DNA from: Vandiemenella viatica
Lineage: Eukaryota; Arthropoda; Insecta; Orthoptera; Morabidae
Assembly (NCBI GenBank): GCA_031002005.1
Contig: JARYHS010008074.1
Coordinates: 177,034,494-177,098,493, forward strand
DNA length: 64,000 nucleotides
Reading direction: 5' to 3'
Shown here: one piece after another, positions 22,885 through 34,359 of the stretch
Position numbering within the stretch: position 1 is the first letter of the stretch
Layout of the letters: every line of letters starts with the position of its first letter
Translations under genes and position numbers: made by a program
Notes under the pieces: generated by a model
Seen by the model: only the letters and a program-made list of their open reading frames with translations
What the model was told of the DNA's origin: nothing
Databases searched by the model: none

Positions 22885-23750
22885 AGGTCCACACAATACA
22901 ATAAAAGAATAATAATTAGCTTATGTGATCATGCAGTGTAGTAAAAATATTTTAATACTGGAGCTATTGTTCAATACTTCGTATGTATAGTGTGTCTTTC
23001 ACCTAAGACGAATTATTTATTTAATAATAAGAGTTTTGATTTTAAGCTTATCGATAGCTGTATACGTCTTAATAAATTGAATATCGAAATGTCGAGATGA
23101 TGTTGCGATGACACTATGAATCTTCCGTTGTGTGTATGTGCTAGCTTCTTTAACAGATTGAGGATAGTAACAATGTCGGACACTATTGTGCAGATGCTAC
23201 TGATTATTTGCACGTAGCAAAAATAAAATACCCAAGCACTTTTCTGTTCATAGGGCTAAAAAAATTTACTCCATAACACGAGAAGGTAAATCACTGAAAG
23301 ACCAATTACTTGTCCTTTGATTTACAACATTAAGAATTAGGAAGCTGGTTTACATGGTTGATTAGTACGAATTGCCTCCGCTATTATATTTATAAGGTGA
23401 AAAGGATACTGCGATTATATGTCAAAGAATTAAATACGAGATTTGTAGATGTTGTTGCGGTGACAGTATCAGGTTTTTTTTTGTGCGTATGTGCTAGCTT
23501 CCTTAACAGGTTGAAGCTAACAAAAAATTGCTACAAATTACTTAAAAAAAAATAATTGCAGAATATATTAAATATAGTACTCGTGTAACAGTATAGCTAC
23601 ACATAATTAACATTGACAATAATACTCTGATTCCTGCGCATAGGATGGGAATGTATGCGTTCAATACTTTTGGGTTTTTGATGGATCAAGTTTTCCATGG
23701 TGTATTTTCTTGTCGCAGATGAACTGTTGACCTTTCAGTGATGTTTTTAA
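22885..23750. other. Intergenic, nothing recognised
   Basis: GTGCGTATGTGCTAGCTTCC (about 23,484) resembles TGTGTATGTGCTAGCTTCTT (about 23,132), hinting at a diverged local duplication of about 350-bp spacing. No gene seen. Confidence 0.35.
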
Positions 23751-23754
23751 CGGT

Positions 23755-24212
23755 CTCTACATCTACATCTATACTCTGCAAATCACAAATACTGTGGGTG
23801 GCAGAGGGTGCTAAGCACCAATCCTAATTCTGCGCATTCCAATCCCGAACAGATCGAGGAAAGAAGGAATACATAAATGAATCAGTACGGCATCTTATTT
23901 CTCTAATCTTATCCCTCCTGTCATTGCGACCTAAATAGGTTGGCGGAAGAAGTATTTCGTTGCACTCCTAACTTAAAGGTTTTCGCATATTCTCCAGCAA
24001 ATTCAAACGAAAACGACGTCGTCTGTCCGCCAAACAATCCCAGCCCAACCCACGAATTAGCTCTGTGACACTTATGTAAGGACTGTAACTAGCAGTCACG
24101 AATCGAGCGGCTCTTCTCTGTACTTTCTCTAATGTGTCAATCAATCCCTTGCGATACGGATCCCAAATTCCACAACAGTATTCCAAATGCGGACGCACTA
24201 GATATCTTGGAA
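23755..24212 (-). pseudogene. LINE 3' fragment, same CR1/L2-like family
   Basis: Minus-strand frame 23,968-24,228 gives RPHLEYCCGIWDPYRKG, KVQRRAARFVTASYS and NLLENMRKP, close to the copy at 5,350-6,117. The short 3' UTR shares the GAGCACCCTCTGCCACCCA-like block and a (TGTAGA)n tail, seen here as CTACATCTACATCTA at about 23,757. It is 5'-truncated at about 24,212, a hallmark of LINE retroposition. Confidence 0.85.
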
Positions 24213-24528
24213 GCATTGGTAAGAACATGCACCTGCTTGGGCCACGGCTACTCCTCAGTGCTTTCGCGTCAGTTCACATTAAGCTGTCGCCACCGGAATA
24301 TGGAGCAATATGCGAGACACTGCTCTCCGTGTATGTCATTGATCCTGCGATAATTTTATTCCAAAAACAGTTGGATGACAACTATTTGTGCTGATCATGG
24401 AGAATCTACCACACATCCGATTGCTTAAAACAACTTACCAGGAAGACAGAAACTGCGGTGAAGCCTTTCACTAAACATGCGCATTTCGGAGAAACGCAAC
24501 GCTATTGACCCACTGCGATTAGACACAT

Positions 24529-24762
24529 TGCTTCTGGCTTCACGGCTCGTCTACATCGATGTCATTAGAGGCGGGAAGGAACTGGCGGCTAGGAACAGGA
24601 ATGAATTCGACAGTGGCCTTTTTGAAGGAACCACACCGGCATTCACCTGGTGTGATTTGGCGAAACCATGGAAACCCTAATCCGGATGGCTGGACGGGTT
24701 TCGAAACCGCGTCTTCTTGAATGCGGGGACAGAGCGTTACCGCTCACCCACAACGATCGGCA
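24529..24762 (-). repeat. tRNA-SINE copy abutting the mariner
   Basis: Minus-strand SINE: CTCGTCTACATCGATGTCAT, GCGGGAAGGAACTGG, CCTTTTTGAAGGAACCACAC, GTGATTTGGCGAAACCATGG, a degraded B box, and head CGCTCACCCACAACGATCGG. The mariner begins about 15 bp beyond its head. Confidence 0.75.
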
Positions 24763-24776
24763 CGTTTATATATATA

Positions 24777-26109
24777 CGAGGGCTGTCCAGAAAGTAACAG
24801 ACGTTTTGACCTGGCGCAACAATAGGTGCTCCTAGCGCCGCCATCTTGGCGTCAGACTGTTCATACATTCAGTACGCAACCAGCCGTGGTAGTTTGCACA
24901 TCGTTCCTATCGTACTTTGAATACAGTAGAGTGTTAAAATGAGCGCTGCAATTAAAAATCCCGCCAGTTGTGAAGTGCGAGCTGTAATACGGGTTTTGTT
25001 GGCGAAAAATCACAAACCAATTGAAATTTATCGCCAGATTTGTGATGTGTATGGCAAAGGAATAATCAGTGAAAGCCGAGTGAGGCAATGGTGCATTGAT
25101 TTTAAAAATGGTCGAACCAATGATCACGATGAGGACCGCATGGGTAGGCCTAGTGTTGTGAGTGATGAACTGGTGGTGAAAATCAACGAAAAAATCTGTG
25201 AAAATCGTCGTTTCACGATTACGGAGCTTTCAGAACATTTCCCCCAAATTTCACGGAGTTTAGTTCATGAGATTGTGGTTGGTAAACTTGGTTACCACAA
25301 ATTTTGTGCCAGGTGGATTCCGAAAATCTTAACAGAAGACCACAAAAAACAGAGACTTGCTGCAGCACTGACGTTTCTGGAAGACTACGCCAAAACTGGA
25401 AACCAAGTTATCGATCGTATCATAACTGGCGACGAGACTTGGGTAAAGCACGTCACCTATGAAACAAAACGGCAGTCTATGGAATGAGGACACACGCATT
25501 CGCCCAAGAAACCGAGGAAGTGTCTGCAAACGCTGTCAGCAGGAAAAATTATGGCTACTGTGTTTTGGGATGCTAAGGGTGTGATTCTCGTTGAATTTCT
25601 TGAACGTGGCCAAACAATCACTTCAGAAAGGTATTGCGAAACACTCAGAACATAAGACGCGCGATACAAAACAAGCGTCGGGGAAAACTCAGTGAAAAAG
25701 TTTTGTTTCTCCACGACAACGCTCGTCCACACACGGCCAATCGTACCCAAGAGCTCTTGGATGGTTTTGGATGGGAAGTTTTCAATCACTCGCCGTACAG
25801 CCCGGATTTGGCACCGAGCGACTACCACCTGTTCCCGGCGATGAAGACGTGGCTCGCAACACAACGGTTTGAAACTGACGCTCAACTGCATGCCGGTGTA
25901 AACCAGTGGTTGAAGCCCAGGCGGCAAATTTCTACAGAGAGGGTATCGAAAAGCTTGTACCACGTTATGATAAGTGCCTTAATTTAAATGGCGATTATTT
26001 TGAAAAATAGCCTTAGAGTTTACCTCTGAAATGTATATAATAAAAATCGTTTTTTTCACTTTGTTTATTTTTTATTACAAAACGTCTGTTACTTTCTGGA
26101 CAGCCCTCG
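24777..26109 (+). mobile_element. Mariner transposon, 1,333 bp, perfect 32-bp terminal inverted repeats
   Basis: The ends 24,777-24,808 and 26,078-26,109 are exact inverted copies over 32 bp, beginning CGAGGGCTGTCCAGAAAGTA. A TA target duplication flanks the element (24,775-24,776 and 26,110-26,111), as expected for Tc1/mariner. The length is that of a complete mariner. It carries one transposase gene, now broken. Perfect repeat ends suggest a fairly recent insertion. An intact relative could mobilise it in trans if the ends are still recognised. Confidence 0.95.
24939..25987 (+). pseudogene. Mariner transposase (DD34D), broken by one stop and one 1-nt deletion
   Basis: A DNA-cutting and strand-transfer enzyme of the mariner family. 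It starts MSAAIKNPASCEVRAVIRV, with an N-terminal helix-turn-helix DNA-binding region over roughly the first 110 codons. Catalytic Asp 1 is in the IITGDETW motif (codon at 25,431), Asp 2 in LHDNARPH (25,715) and Asp 3 in APSDYHLF (25,820). Asp 2 and Asp 3 are 34 residues apart, so DD34D is intact. Reading stops at TGA 25,485-25,487, just after QSME, where family members usually have Trp. A further frame loss of 1 nt lies near 25,645-25,655. The span is about 350 codons, normal for the family. An AATAAA lies shortly after the stop, near 26,038. Confidence 0.93.
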
Positions 26110-26114
26110 TATAT

Positions 26115-27840
26115 CACCGTTGCAGCAAAAGTCTCCTTTTCATTTGGGCACACCTTGTATAATACCGCTTTGTTTGGTGTTTCGAACGATTATCTCAATT
26201 TATGAATGGTATTTTAGATTCTCTCAGGGGACTGTCTGAACTTTTACGTAGCATTACAATAACAGAGGTATCTTTATCCATATTTCTGGCCAAAAACACT
26301 ACATTGCCTTCCCCCCCCCCTTCCACTCCTCAGTCTCTTGTTTGATACAATCCTCCATTCCTTTCTATTTTGCGGTTACTCTTCAACTCAGCATACCCCG
26401 TACAAGTTACATCTCCAATTACTTGCTCAATATATTTTAATTTTTTTCTACAGTTCTTTCCTTGGATTGTTCCCTACACTAACAAATTAACCAATCTCGC
26501 ATATCTTAAAATGTGACCCTCCATCCTACTCCTCTTCTTTCTGTAAGATTCTTCTATAAGCTTCTTTTCTCACCTATCGTTTCCAAAACACATTTATTTC
26601 GTACTTCATCTGTCCACATAATTGACGAGTATAATTCCATTAACACAAGTAGTTTAATTAAATTACAAAATGTAGACTATATGATAACAACAGAACAAAC
26701 ACCAAAGGAGGTGCTTGTTGTCCAGGAGAAGTAAAAAATTTTCCTTTTGTTATTCATTACAACTGACTGCTGAAACGAGGATAGTATCTAGAGCAAATTT
26801 TAGTTTTAATTTAATTTGTTTATGATCGAGCATTGAAGCCACAGGGGAGATCTCAATAATCCCCTCGTTTGCTTTTCACGAATTTGTATGTCACATTTCA
26901 AGGAAAAATGTTCGGCATTCACTCAGCAATCTGCTCCAATTCCCGAACAAATCTACACATAAAAGAAATTTTTTTCCATCAAAAACTGCTGAAATCAGGT
27001 GCTAATTTGTGATCATGGTTATCTCTTCCCTTGCACGTACTATTCCTAATTCTTATGTCAATATCAATCTAGGTTTCATCGCCAATTTATACTTTTATAT
27101 ACACTCCTAGCATTCTCTTGATCAACTCCTACCTACCAATGAATCCCAGTCCACCTGCTCTGTCATATCTGTTACTTTTTATATTGTACGGTAATTTCCT
27201 TGATCAATTCTATCCGTCTTCCTATGCATCCTCTCAGAATACACCTGTCATGTTACTTACCAAACTTTTGTGTCTTAGCTCCCTGGTATACCCCTCATCA
27301 CCTACTACAGTAAATGCAGGATTTTGAAACCTCTAGCTACCGCCTACGCAATATATACTGATCTATTGAGTTTACTACGAAAATATATGTATATTTTGTT
27401 TTACCTCAACAAATAAATCCTCCTACACCTTATAACCATACAAAACTGTATTCTTTTTTTAGCTAAAAAAAAAATCTGCCTAACAAGATGACCTACCTAG
27501 CTAAATAGGCAGTCGACAACTGCTGTAGTTGTTCACAATCCTTTCCAGTTTTAATCCAATTTTTAAAAATTATTTCATCTACAAGTAAAATAACTTCTCA
27601 ATATAAGCCATCAATAACTTCATTAGAGTAATGACCAGCAGGCTCACTACCATGTGGAGCTCCAGTTTTCACTTTCACCAATTTTCTTATTCCATTTCCT
27701 GTACTAAGCCCTTCTTTTCTAGCTTTTAAGAATTCCTACATTCAGAAAATGACGTGTTAATTTACTCCAGTTGTCTTTACTTTTCTTAATAACATTTTAA
27801 AGCTCATTGTGTGATACGCTGGAAAACCACTAGAAAGGAA
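26115..27840. other. AT-rich intergenic, nothing recognised
   Basis: A C-run at 26,309-26,318 and pyrimidine-rich DNA; no supported gene, repeat or element. Confidence 0.4.
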
Positions 27841-27847
27841 ATTATGG

Positions 27848-28085
27848 ATTTTTTTTTTTTTTTTCGAATGGTTCAGTCAGGATGGTGGGTTACATTTTAA
27901 AACATGCGGGATTGTGGAATCGGAGGCCTACGTTGAGGACATTAGCGGCGGGAAAGGAGTGGGGGAAGGGCATGGAATTCAGCCATGAACTTTTGATTTC
28001 TCAAAACCATGGAAAACCCATATCTGGATGGCTGTAGGGTCTACATGGAATCGAGCCAGCGTCCTCCAGGTTCAAAGGAAAACAG
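27848..28085 (-). repeat. Degenerate tRNA-SINE copy
   Basis: After a T-run (27,849-27,864), the minus-strand SINE body is visible from about 27,930: GACATTAGCGGCGGGAAAGG, GGCATGGAATTCAGCCATGA, CTCAAAACCATGGAAAACCC and a degraded B-box region with CGTCCTCC. An internal deletion removed the GAAGGAAGC block. Confidence 0.6.
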
Positions 28086-28089
28086 CGTA

Positions 28090-31000
28090 AGGAACACTAC
28101 ATAGGTTGCTTGCTGGAGAGTTTACCAGGAATGCACAATCATTTAGACGAGTACTACAAGGATATCGGGATCGTTCACTAACCGGATGTAGTTATTATGG
28201 GGAATGTGACGTCATTGTATAACTTATGTCGAAAGACAAAGTACACATTAGTGCCAGAACTACGCCCGCCCCATAAAAGGAGTGTTCGCGTTATTTGATA
28301 ACTGTTGGACTGTATGATAAGAACTTAAGTTACGATTAATTGTAATGTAATTCAAATTTGAGTATAAGGGAAACAGTTCCTTGAAACAGAGAAAGTACTG
28401 ACTCAGTAAATCGTTAAACATTTTTAATGCAATATCATCATCAGTATTTGTAACTGCAAAAAAATTAAAGGGATCTCATATTAGTATCGAAATCTATAAC
28501 TAATCTTTACAGCAGAAAATTAAGCAATATTCGTATTCATCCACCTAGTCTCTTATGTAATGTACGAGAGAAACTAAAAGAAGTTATCATTTCTTTATGT
28601 AATTTTGAAGTTAGAATCTTTAGCGCCAATTAACGGAAAACACCTTATGTATTCGTATTTCAATATCTCATGACTTTTCATTTCCTTCTACATAATATTC
28701 TTTTTATTTTTTAATTAACATGATATAGCTTCAGAGAATTGAGCTACTCCTGCTAGCGTCCAAACTATTATTAACTTCCTTATCTAAAAATTAATACTCA
28801 TTCATTAGTTACTTATTGTTCGTAGTGCTTACACCACACCTTAAAAAAAGTCTGAATGCAACTGTCTTACCATTCCAATCTTTGTGTCCTGTCATAGTGT
28901 TAATATAACTGGAAACATATGAGTGCCTAATTCTGTTGAGGAGCGGTATTAATTATTAGCGGACTATTACTTATGTAACCTGGCAGATTTTCTCCTCTTA
29001 CGGCACCAGCTTTGCTCTCTTCTGAAAACCTTTAACGATATGGCATGTTGTAAGTTGTTTTCAGACGGAACATGTTATTAATTGAGCGTGATGCTAGACG
29101 GGAGATTAATGAGTGTGGCTAATGACATTCTGATTGCAAGTTAACGACCCCAGCTAAGCAGCTTCATTCCGCTCATTGCTTCAACAACAAATAACCAATC
29201 TGTGTCCAACGAAATAAACTTTTAGGATTTCTGCGAGTCAAGTCACACTCATTCCCCTAATCTGAGTACAAAACATTCTTCACACGATTATAAATTCACT
29301 GGAGGGAAGTTGTGTTGCACTTGCTTTTCTTCACGTCTTTCCAACTCGTCGATGCCTGGAACTGGATGTTATCTCTTTGTATTGTGTAGAGACAATATTG
29401 GACTTTTACATTCCTCCCAAAGCAATTGTTATATTAAACGAACTGTAAAATCTAAAAAGAAGCATTTTTCTAACAAGGTGTTACAGACTGGCAATTTGCT
29501 AGATAGTGATAGAAAATTATTATTTTATCTTCAGTATCGAAAACTCCATATTCTAATGCAATACTATGGACCGTACTGCCAAGTCCTGTCTTAGCGTCGT
29601 CTGTGTTTAGCTGTAACCATGTTGATTGCCTTGCACAATCCTAATCGCGACGTCTTATATGCAGGCCTGTAGTAGTATATTACTACTCTATTGATTGTCA
29701 AGCAAATTAAATAAATTCGTTAATTTGTCAAACGAAAAGCAAGACAATAAATTAACATCGAAAACAACTGAGACAATAGCACCCAGTAATAATGCAGTTT
29801 TCACAGTAAAAGCAACACTTAGGAGTCACTTTTTAATGATTCTTAGATTTAGTGCATTTCTAGATAATTACTTACCGTAGCAAAAAGATTAGATATTAAA
29901 GCATCAACATTTTCTCGGTTCAAAGTACGTGCAACTAGAACCGAGAACTTGGTATATCTATTTATTTAAAGGCATAAAGTGTGCAGATGATTAGAACATC
30001 TATAGGAAAAGGTAATTTAAGACAAAATCAAAAGATCTGCAACTAATCTTTGTCAATAATTTCTTGAAATCAGATATATGCATTTGAAAGTAAAATGTGT
30101 ATTCAGTTTGTATCGGTTAAGAAAGGTTTGTGGTCTGTATCAAACGATTATTTGTCATTTGCAATCGGTCCCAAACAAATGGTCTTGATTTTACCAATTA
30201 CTTTTCCTATTAAATAAGTAAATACCTTAACACAAGTGTTTGTGAACACATTGGGCATATACAGTAGAAAAGGAATGATCTGTTATATATATACATGTTG
30301 CCGTAAAGATTAGTTACTATGATACTCTATAAATAATAATAAAAAAAATAGTTTCATTATTTCGATAGACTGCAATAAAACATTATTTTTTCAAATTGGA
30401 TTTAAACGGAACGACTAGGAAAGCAGAGTGTTAGTATGATGTGATACCACAATCATAAGAAGTGTGAACATGTTAATAATTGTTATTAATATACCACAGT
30501 AACAGGGAATCAACAACATTCGATATCTGTATTCAATAATGAAAATTCGTCAGTTTAATGAAGTTATATTTTAACTTTGTGTCAGTGCACACTATACAAG
30601 CGTCAAATTTTGGGACATTTGTTCCTATGAATACCGATTTACTTCTCCCCTGTTACGAGTACCTATCTGATGTTGTGTTGTAAAGAAAGGAAAGTCTCAT
30701 TTTTACTTTGTTCATTTCACGAATATCACCAATAGCAGTCTTATGTACTAAGGGCTTCATTGATTGAAACTGTCAGTGAGATTATTGTAAAAAATTTGAA
30801 AAATCTAGACTTTTTGAAAAAACATTTACATCTAAATCGGCAACCAGTTTACCTAAAAATCATCGAAAAAGAAAGAAATTACAGAACATATCAAACTTAA
30901 CTGTGTAACTGTTTTTAAATTGTAGTTAAATGTTGATAACTAATGGGGAATTTTAATTTCTTGTAGTAATAACATATTGAGCAACATCAGGAGAAAGATT

Positions 31001-31235
31001 CTGTTAACAGTTATATACTATTGTGAGATTTAGGAAACAGAATGTGGTATTTATAATTACTCAGGAAAAGCGTTAGAAAAATTCATAATTCAAAGGCTTA
31101 ACACCTGAATTCAATCACACAGTAAGTAAAACCTTTTCTCACAACAAGGACAAACGCTATTGAAAGTATTTTTCGCATGAGGAAGTGGAAATGGTGTAAA
31201 TAATAATTATAAAAACAGATATTTTGAAACGTCGA
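28090..31235. other. Repeat-poor AT-rich DNA downstream of the Sox gene
   Basis: I find no SINE, LINE, tandem array or inverted-repeat element in this stretch, in contrast with the 28 kb before it. No coding sequence is supported. It may hold cis-regulatory DNA for the Sox gene, but nothing specific can be proved by reading. Confidence 0.45.
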
Positions 31236-31282
31236 TTTTTATTAACAAACTGCACATCGTAAATCAAAGGAGGTGCATGGAT

Positions 31283-31290
31283 TATGTACA
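31283..31290 (-). promoter_or_regulatory. Pumilio-type 3' UTR motif
   Basis: The minus strand reads TGTACATA, an exact match to the Pumilio/PUF consensus TGTANATA. It lies 40-50 nt before the distal AATAAA signal of the proposed Sox 3' UTR. The motif is short enough to occur by chance. Confidence 0.35.
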
Positions 31291-31713
31291 TAGATATTAT
31301 TATTATACAAAATTATATTCCAATTGGCACTGGTTTCTTTCGTGTCCACGAACGTCCAGAAACATTATGCAGTTATGGCACACAAACATCAAATTTCACC
31401 TGTCTCAACTGCAACTTTGGTGAATTATTCACTTAGCGAAAACACTATTAACAACAAAAATTTGCACTACGAAACCAAAGCTATACTCTCTTACTGAATT
31501 TACTATGTCGATTTACTTTTATGGTAACTAGGAAGTGTCTTAAGAACTAGTAATTATAACTTCATGTGCAACATATTTGGAAACATCATCATTATTCTCA
31601 CTAGATCCAAACGAAAACAATCGTTCATAACTTATAAGCGTTAGGTAAACTAACAAAAAGCGTTTAAAAATTGGTGCATCACTTCACAATGTTGTAATAG
31701 TCGTAAAAGCTAA

Positions 31714-31721
31714 TATGTACA
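31714..31721 (-). promoter_or_regulatory. Pumilio-type 3' UTR motif
   Basis: A second exact TGTACATA on the minus strand, identical in its variable base to the one at 31,283-31,290, within the longer of the two proposed Sox 3' UTRs. Confidence 0.35.
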
Positions 31722-33208
31722 AGAACAGTTAAATAATTGCCGTTTCACAAATCAACAAGATTTTTGCGAGTATAAACTCGAAGTGAGAAACATTTACCTG
31801 TAAATTTTAACGTACCAGTCTACGATAAATTTTATTACTTAACTAAGAATTGAACGCCATTATCAGAGTACGTAAGTTTTCACATCAGTAGAACACATGT
31901 AAAAAGTTTAAACATGACAGGAAACATATTGACCAAAATTTAACTAACAGAATACATTATAAAAGCGAATACAAAACAGACTGCTTGAAAGTGTGTGCAA
32001 CCCTTTAAAAAAATGGAAAACATATGCAACAGGACCACAGCACTGAGGATTGTAACTAAGGGAAAGTGACATAACTCAAGAGCATCTTAGTGTAAGGTCA
32101 TTAAGACATAAAAATCTACAAAAAATTATTAAAAAAAGTACGCACATTCAAGGGTCTGTAAGCAAATGTACTTGATATGAAGCAAGCGAATGTGGAACAT
32201 TCTACAACAAGACTTCAGGAATAGAAATTGTTCGATGTGTCTGCCGCATATGGCAACATTAGCATCAAAATTTAAAATCTTTAAGAAAGAACCTGTTGTA
32301 ACTGTCACATGCAATGGTGAAAAGCACTAGAACTCTGTTGATCTTTAAGGAAATCGTTTTTGCCCTGTTGCTTCGTTAGTTTTTTAAACATTATTTTTCT
32401 AATCTAAGGCGTTAGAAACTAATTGGTAACAGATAAACAAGTTATAAATTGCTTTTCTGTTTGCTGGCAACAGTTAAAAATTGTCTTCGCCAAACTTTCG
32501 ACACAAATTTTCACAGAGAATACAACCAAAAATCTTTAAAAAATAAATAAAAAAATATAGAATTAAAGCAATTCAATCGTCTGAACAGCAGAAGTATTCA
32601 ATTTTCACCAGTCATTTCAGGCAATATAATTTCAATTTTTTCTAAACAACCATTAGGAAACCAAATTGTAATATACTCCTGGCCGTGTTGTGCACAAGAC
32701 TCTAACTTGTATGGTGAAGGAAAAAGCTCAACATGTGTACAGAGAAACATGTGAAGAAGATATGAACGTACGTTCACTAAAAGCTAAAATGAAGATATAG
32801 GACTCTACATAGTGCAATGTTTACCGAATTTTTTCCAAATAGAAACAATCTTCAATCATGCATAAAAGATCCAGACAAATGATGGGGGATAAGTTTTATA
32901 CTAATCGCAGATAGGAAAGATGTTCTAAAATAAGGTAAATTTGTTAGCAATCTAATAAATTATTATTATTAATTAGCAGTTACTGATTACTATATTAAAA
33001 ATTCTTATCAACCAGCTGCTAGATACGTAGGAGGCTGACAACAGATTTACTCATAAAGGCGGAAGATTGAATACTTCTGCTTTAGAGCGACTGAAATTTG
33101 TGCAGAAGATAACAAGAACAGGTAGCTTATATCTAGTAGTGCCAGCAGGCACAGCGTTACTTTGGTTGGTCGACGTCTTTGGTAGGGAGTCTGGTTGACT
33201 GGCGGCCA

Positions 33209-33946
33209 CTAGAAGATTACAGGCACTGGTCGCCTGAGCTCCGAGTCACCGGAGGCGGCAGCTGCGGCGGCGGCGGCAGCGGCGGCGGCGCCGTACAGCA
33301 GTGGGGGCGGTGGCGGCGGCTGGAAGAAGCCGAGGTGCGGGGGTGGCGGAGGCGGCGAGGGCGCCTTGGCCCCCGGCTGGGAGTACAGCGACGAGTAGAA
33401 CGACGAGATCAGCGAGGCGACGGCCTTGTCTGGGTGCGACAGCTTCGACAGGTGCACCGCGTCAAACGCCGAGCCGCCCCCCAGGTATGCGTGCGGGTGC
33501 GGATGAGGCGGGGGCGGCGCGAACATGTCGCCGTGATGGTGGAAGTACGGCGGCAGGGCGAAGCTGGGGAATGCGGGTGACATGGACCCCTTGAGCCCGT
33601 TGCCGCCTTGCAGACCTCCCTGCCCGACAACGCTCTTTGGTTTCCGCCGTGGCCGGTACTTGTAGTCAGGATGCTCCTGCATGTGCATTGCGCGCAACCT
33701 CTTAGCCTCGTCGATGAACGGCCGCTTCTCCGACTCGCTGAGCAGCTTCCATTCCGCTCCGAGCCGCTTGGATATCTCCGAGTTGTGCATCTTTGGGTTG
33801 TCGAGGGCAATCTTGCGCCTCTGGATGCGGGACCACACCATGAAGGCGTTCATGGGTCGCTTGATGTGCGGCTCTGCCGGTTGTTGCTGTTGTTGACTCC
33901 GCTGGTCGGGGCTGTACGCGCCGGGCGCGCAGAATGTTCCTTCCAT
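33209..33946 (-). CDS. SoxB2-group HMG-box transcription factor (Dichaete/Sox21b type)
   Basis: A nuclear DNA-binding regulator of the SoxB class, which in insects acts in neural and segmental patterning. It has 245 residues in one uninterrupted exon. The ATG sits in an excellent context (GCCACCATGG). Residues 18-22 are a Gln run. The HMG box spans residues 27-104, with the Sox signature RPMNAFMVW at 30-38, [17 protein letters not shown] in the middle, and the basic tail YRPRRKPK. The C-terminal part has LPPYF with a His cluster, His/Pro-rich stretches, an LSKL motif, SSFYSSLYS, two proline runs, an alanine run of about 13 residues (near 219-231) and the end LRRPVPVIF. That tail and the single-exon layout fit Dichaete/Sox21b-type proteins better than Sox21a or SoxN; this is from memory of the families, so no symbol is given. 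Confidence 0.93.
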   Translation of the reverse strand: MEGTFCAPGAYSPDQRSQQQQQPAEPHIKRPMNAFMVWSRIQRRKIALDNPKMHNSEISKRLGAEWKLLSESEKRPFIDEAKRLRAMHMQEHPDYKYRPRRKPKSVVGQGGLQGGNGLKGSMSPAFPSFALPPYFHHHGDMFAPPPPHPHPHAYLGGGSAFDAVHLSKLSHPDKAVASLISSFYSSLYSQPGAKAPSPPPPPPHLGFFQPPPPPPLLYGAAAAAAAAAAAASGDSELRRPVPVIF

Positions 33947-34350
33947 GGTGGCTGTCGACGTACTGAGCAGAGATCCGGCCAGGTAGGCGGGAAACCGCGT
34001 GCTGGGCTTCGGTGGTGGGGGGATGGGCGTGGCTCACCATGTCGGGGGTGCGGCCAGCGGCGGCCAGTAATACTGCGCGTCTCCCCTCTACCGCTACCCT
34101 TTGGCCGCCACCTCCTGCACCTCCTGTGTGGAAAGGTGTAAAAATGATACAGCTGCATGGGCGGGCACAATGCCACCTGCAAAGGACGCAGCAAGAGAAC
34201 AGCCCCCGCGCGCTAATGCACTCCATAAACAAAAGGCGAGGCGTGTCGCGCACCTGTGTTTGAGCGCATATACAGTGTGAGGCTTCCTGTGATTTCCCTG
34301 GCGTGAAGGAGGGAGGCTTGCCGCATGCAGCAGTCCAGCAATAGAAACAA
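33947..34350 (-). promoter_or_regulatory. CpG-rich 5' region of the Sox gene
   Basis: The CpG-rich composition of the coding exon continues about 400 bp upstream and ends near 34,350, where the sequence becomes AT-rich. It probably holds the 5' UTR and core promoter. No convincing TATA box or splice acceptor was found, so the transcription start is not placed. Open frames on the plus strand across the gene are composition artefacts. Confidence 0.5.
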
Positions 34351-34359
34351 ACTGAGTGC

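Larger units (their letters stand above)
31238..33208 (-). other. Probable 3' UTR of the Sox gene
   Basis: Downstream of the Sox stop codon the minus strand is AT-rich with no ORF. The first canonical AATAAA signals on that strand are at 31,836-31,831 and 31,243-31,238, giving UTRs of about 1.4 or 2.0 kb. Two UGUANAUA-type Pumilio sites fall inside. The extent is inferred; no transcript data are available. Confidence 0.45.

Noticed and set aside
33179..34263. Long open frames on the plus strand and in other minus frames across the Sox locus
   Set aside because: GC-rich shadows of the Sox exon and its CpG-rich upstream DNA; none shows a domain, while the Sox frame has a full HMG box and good start context.
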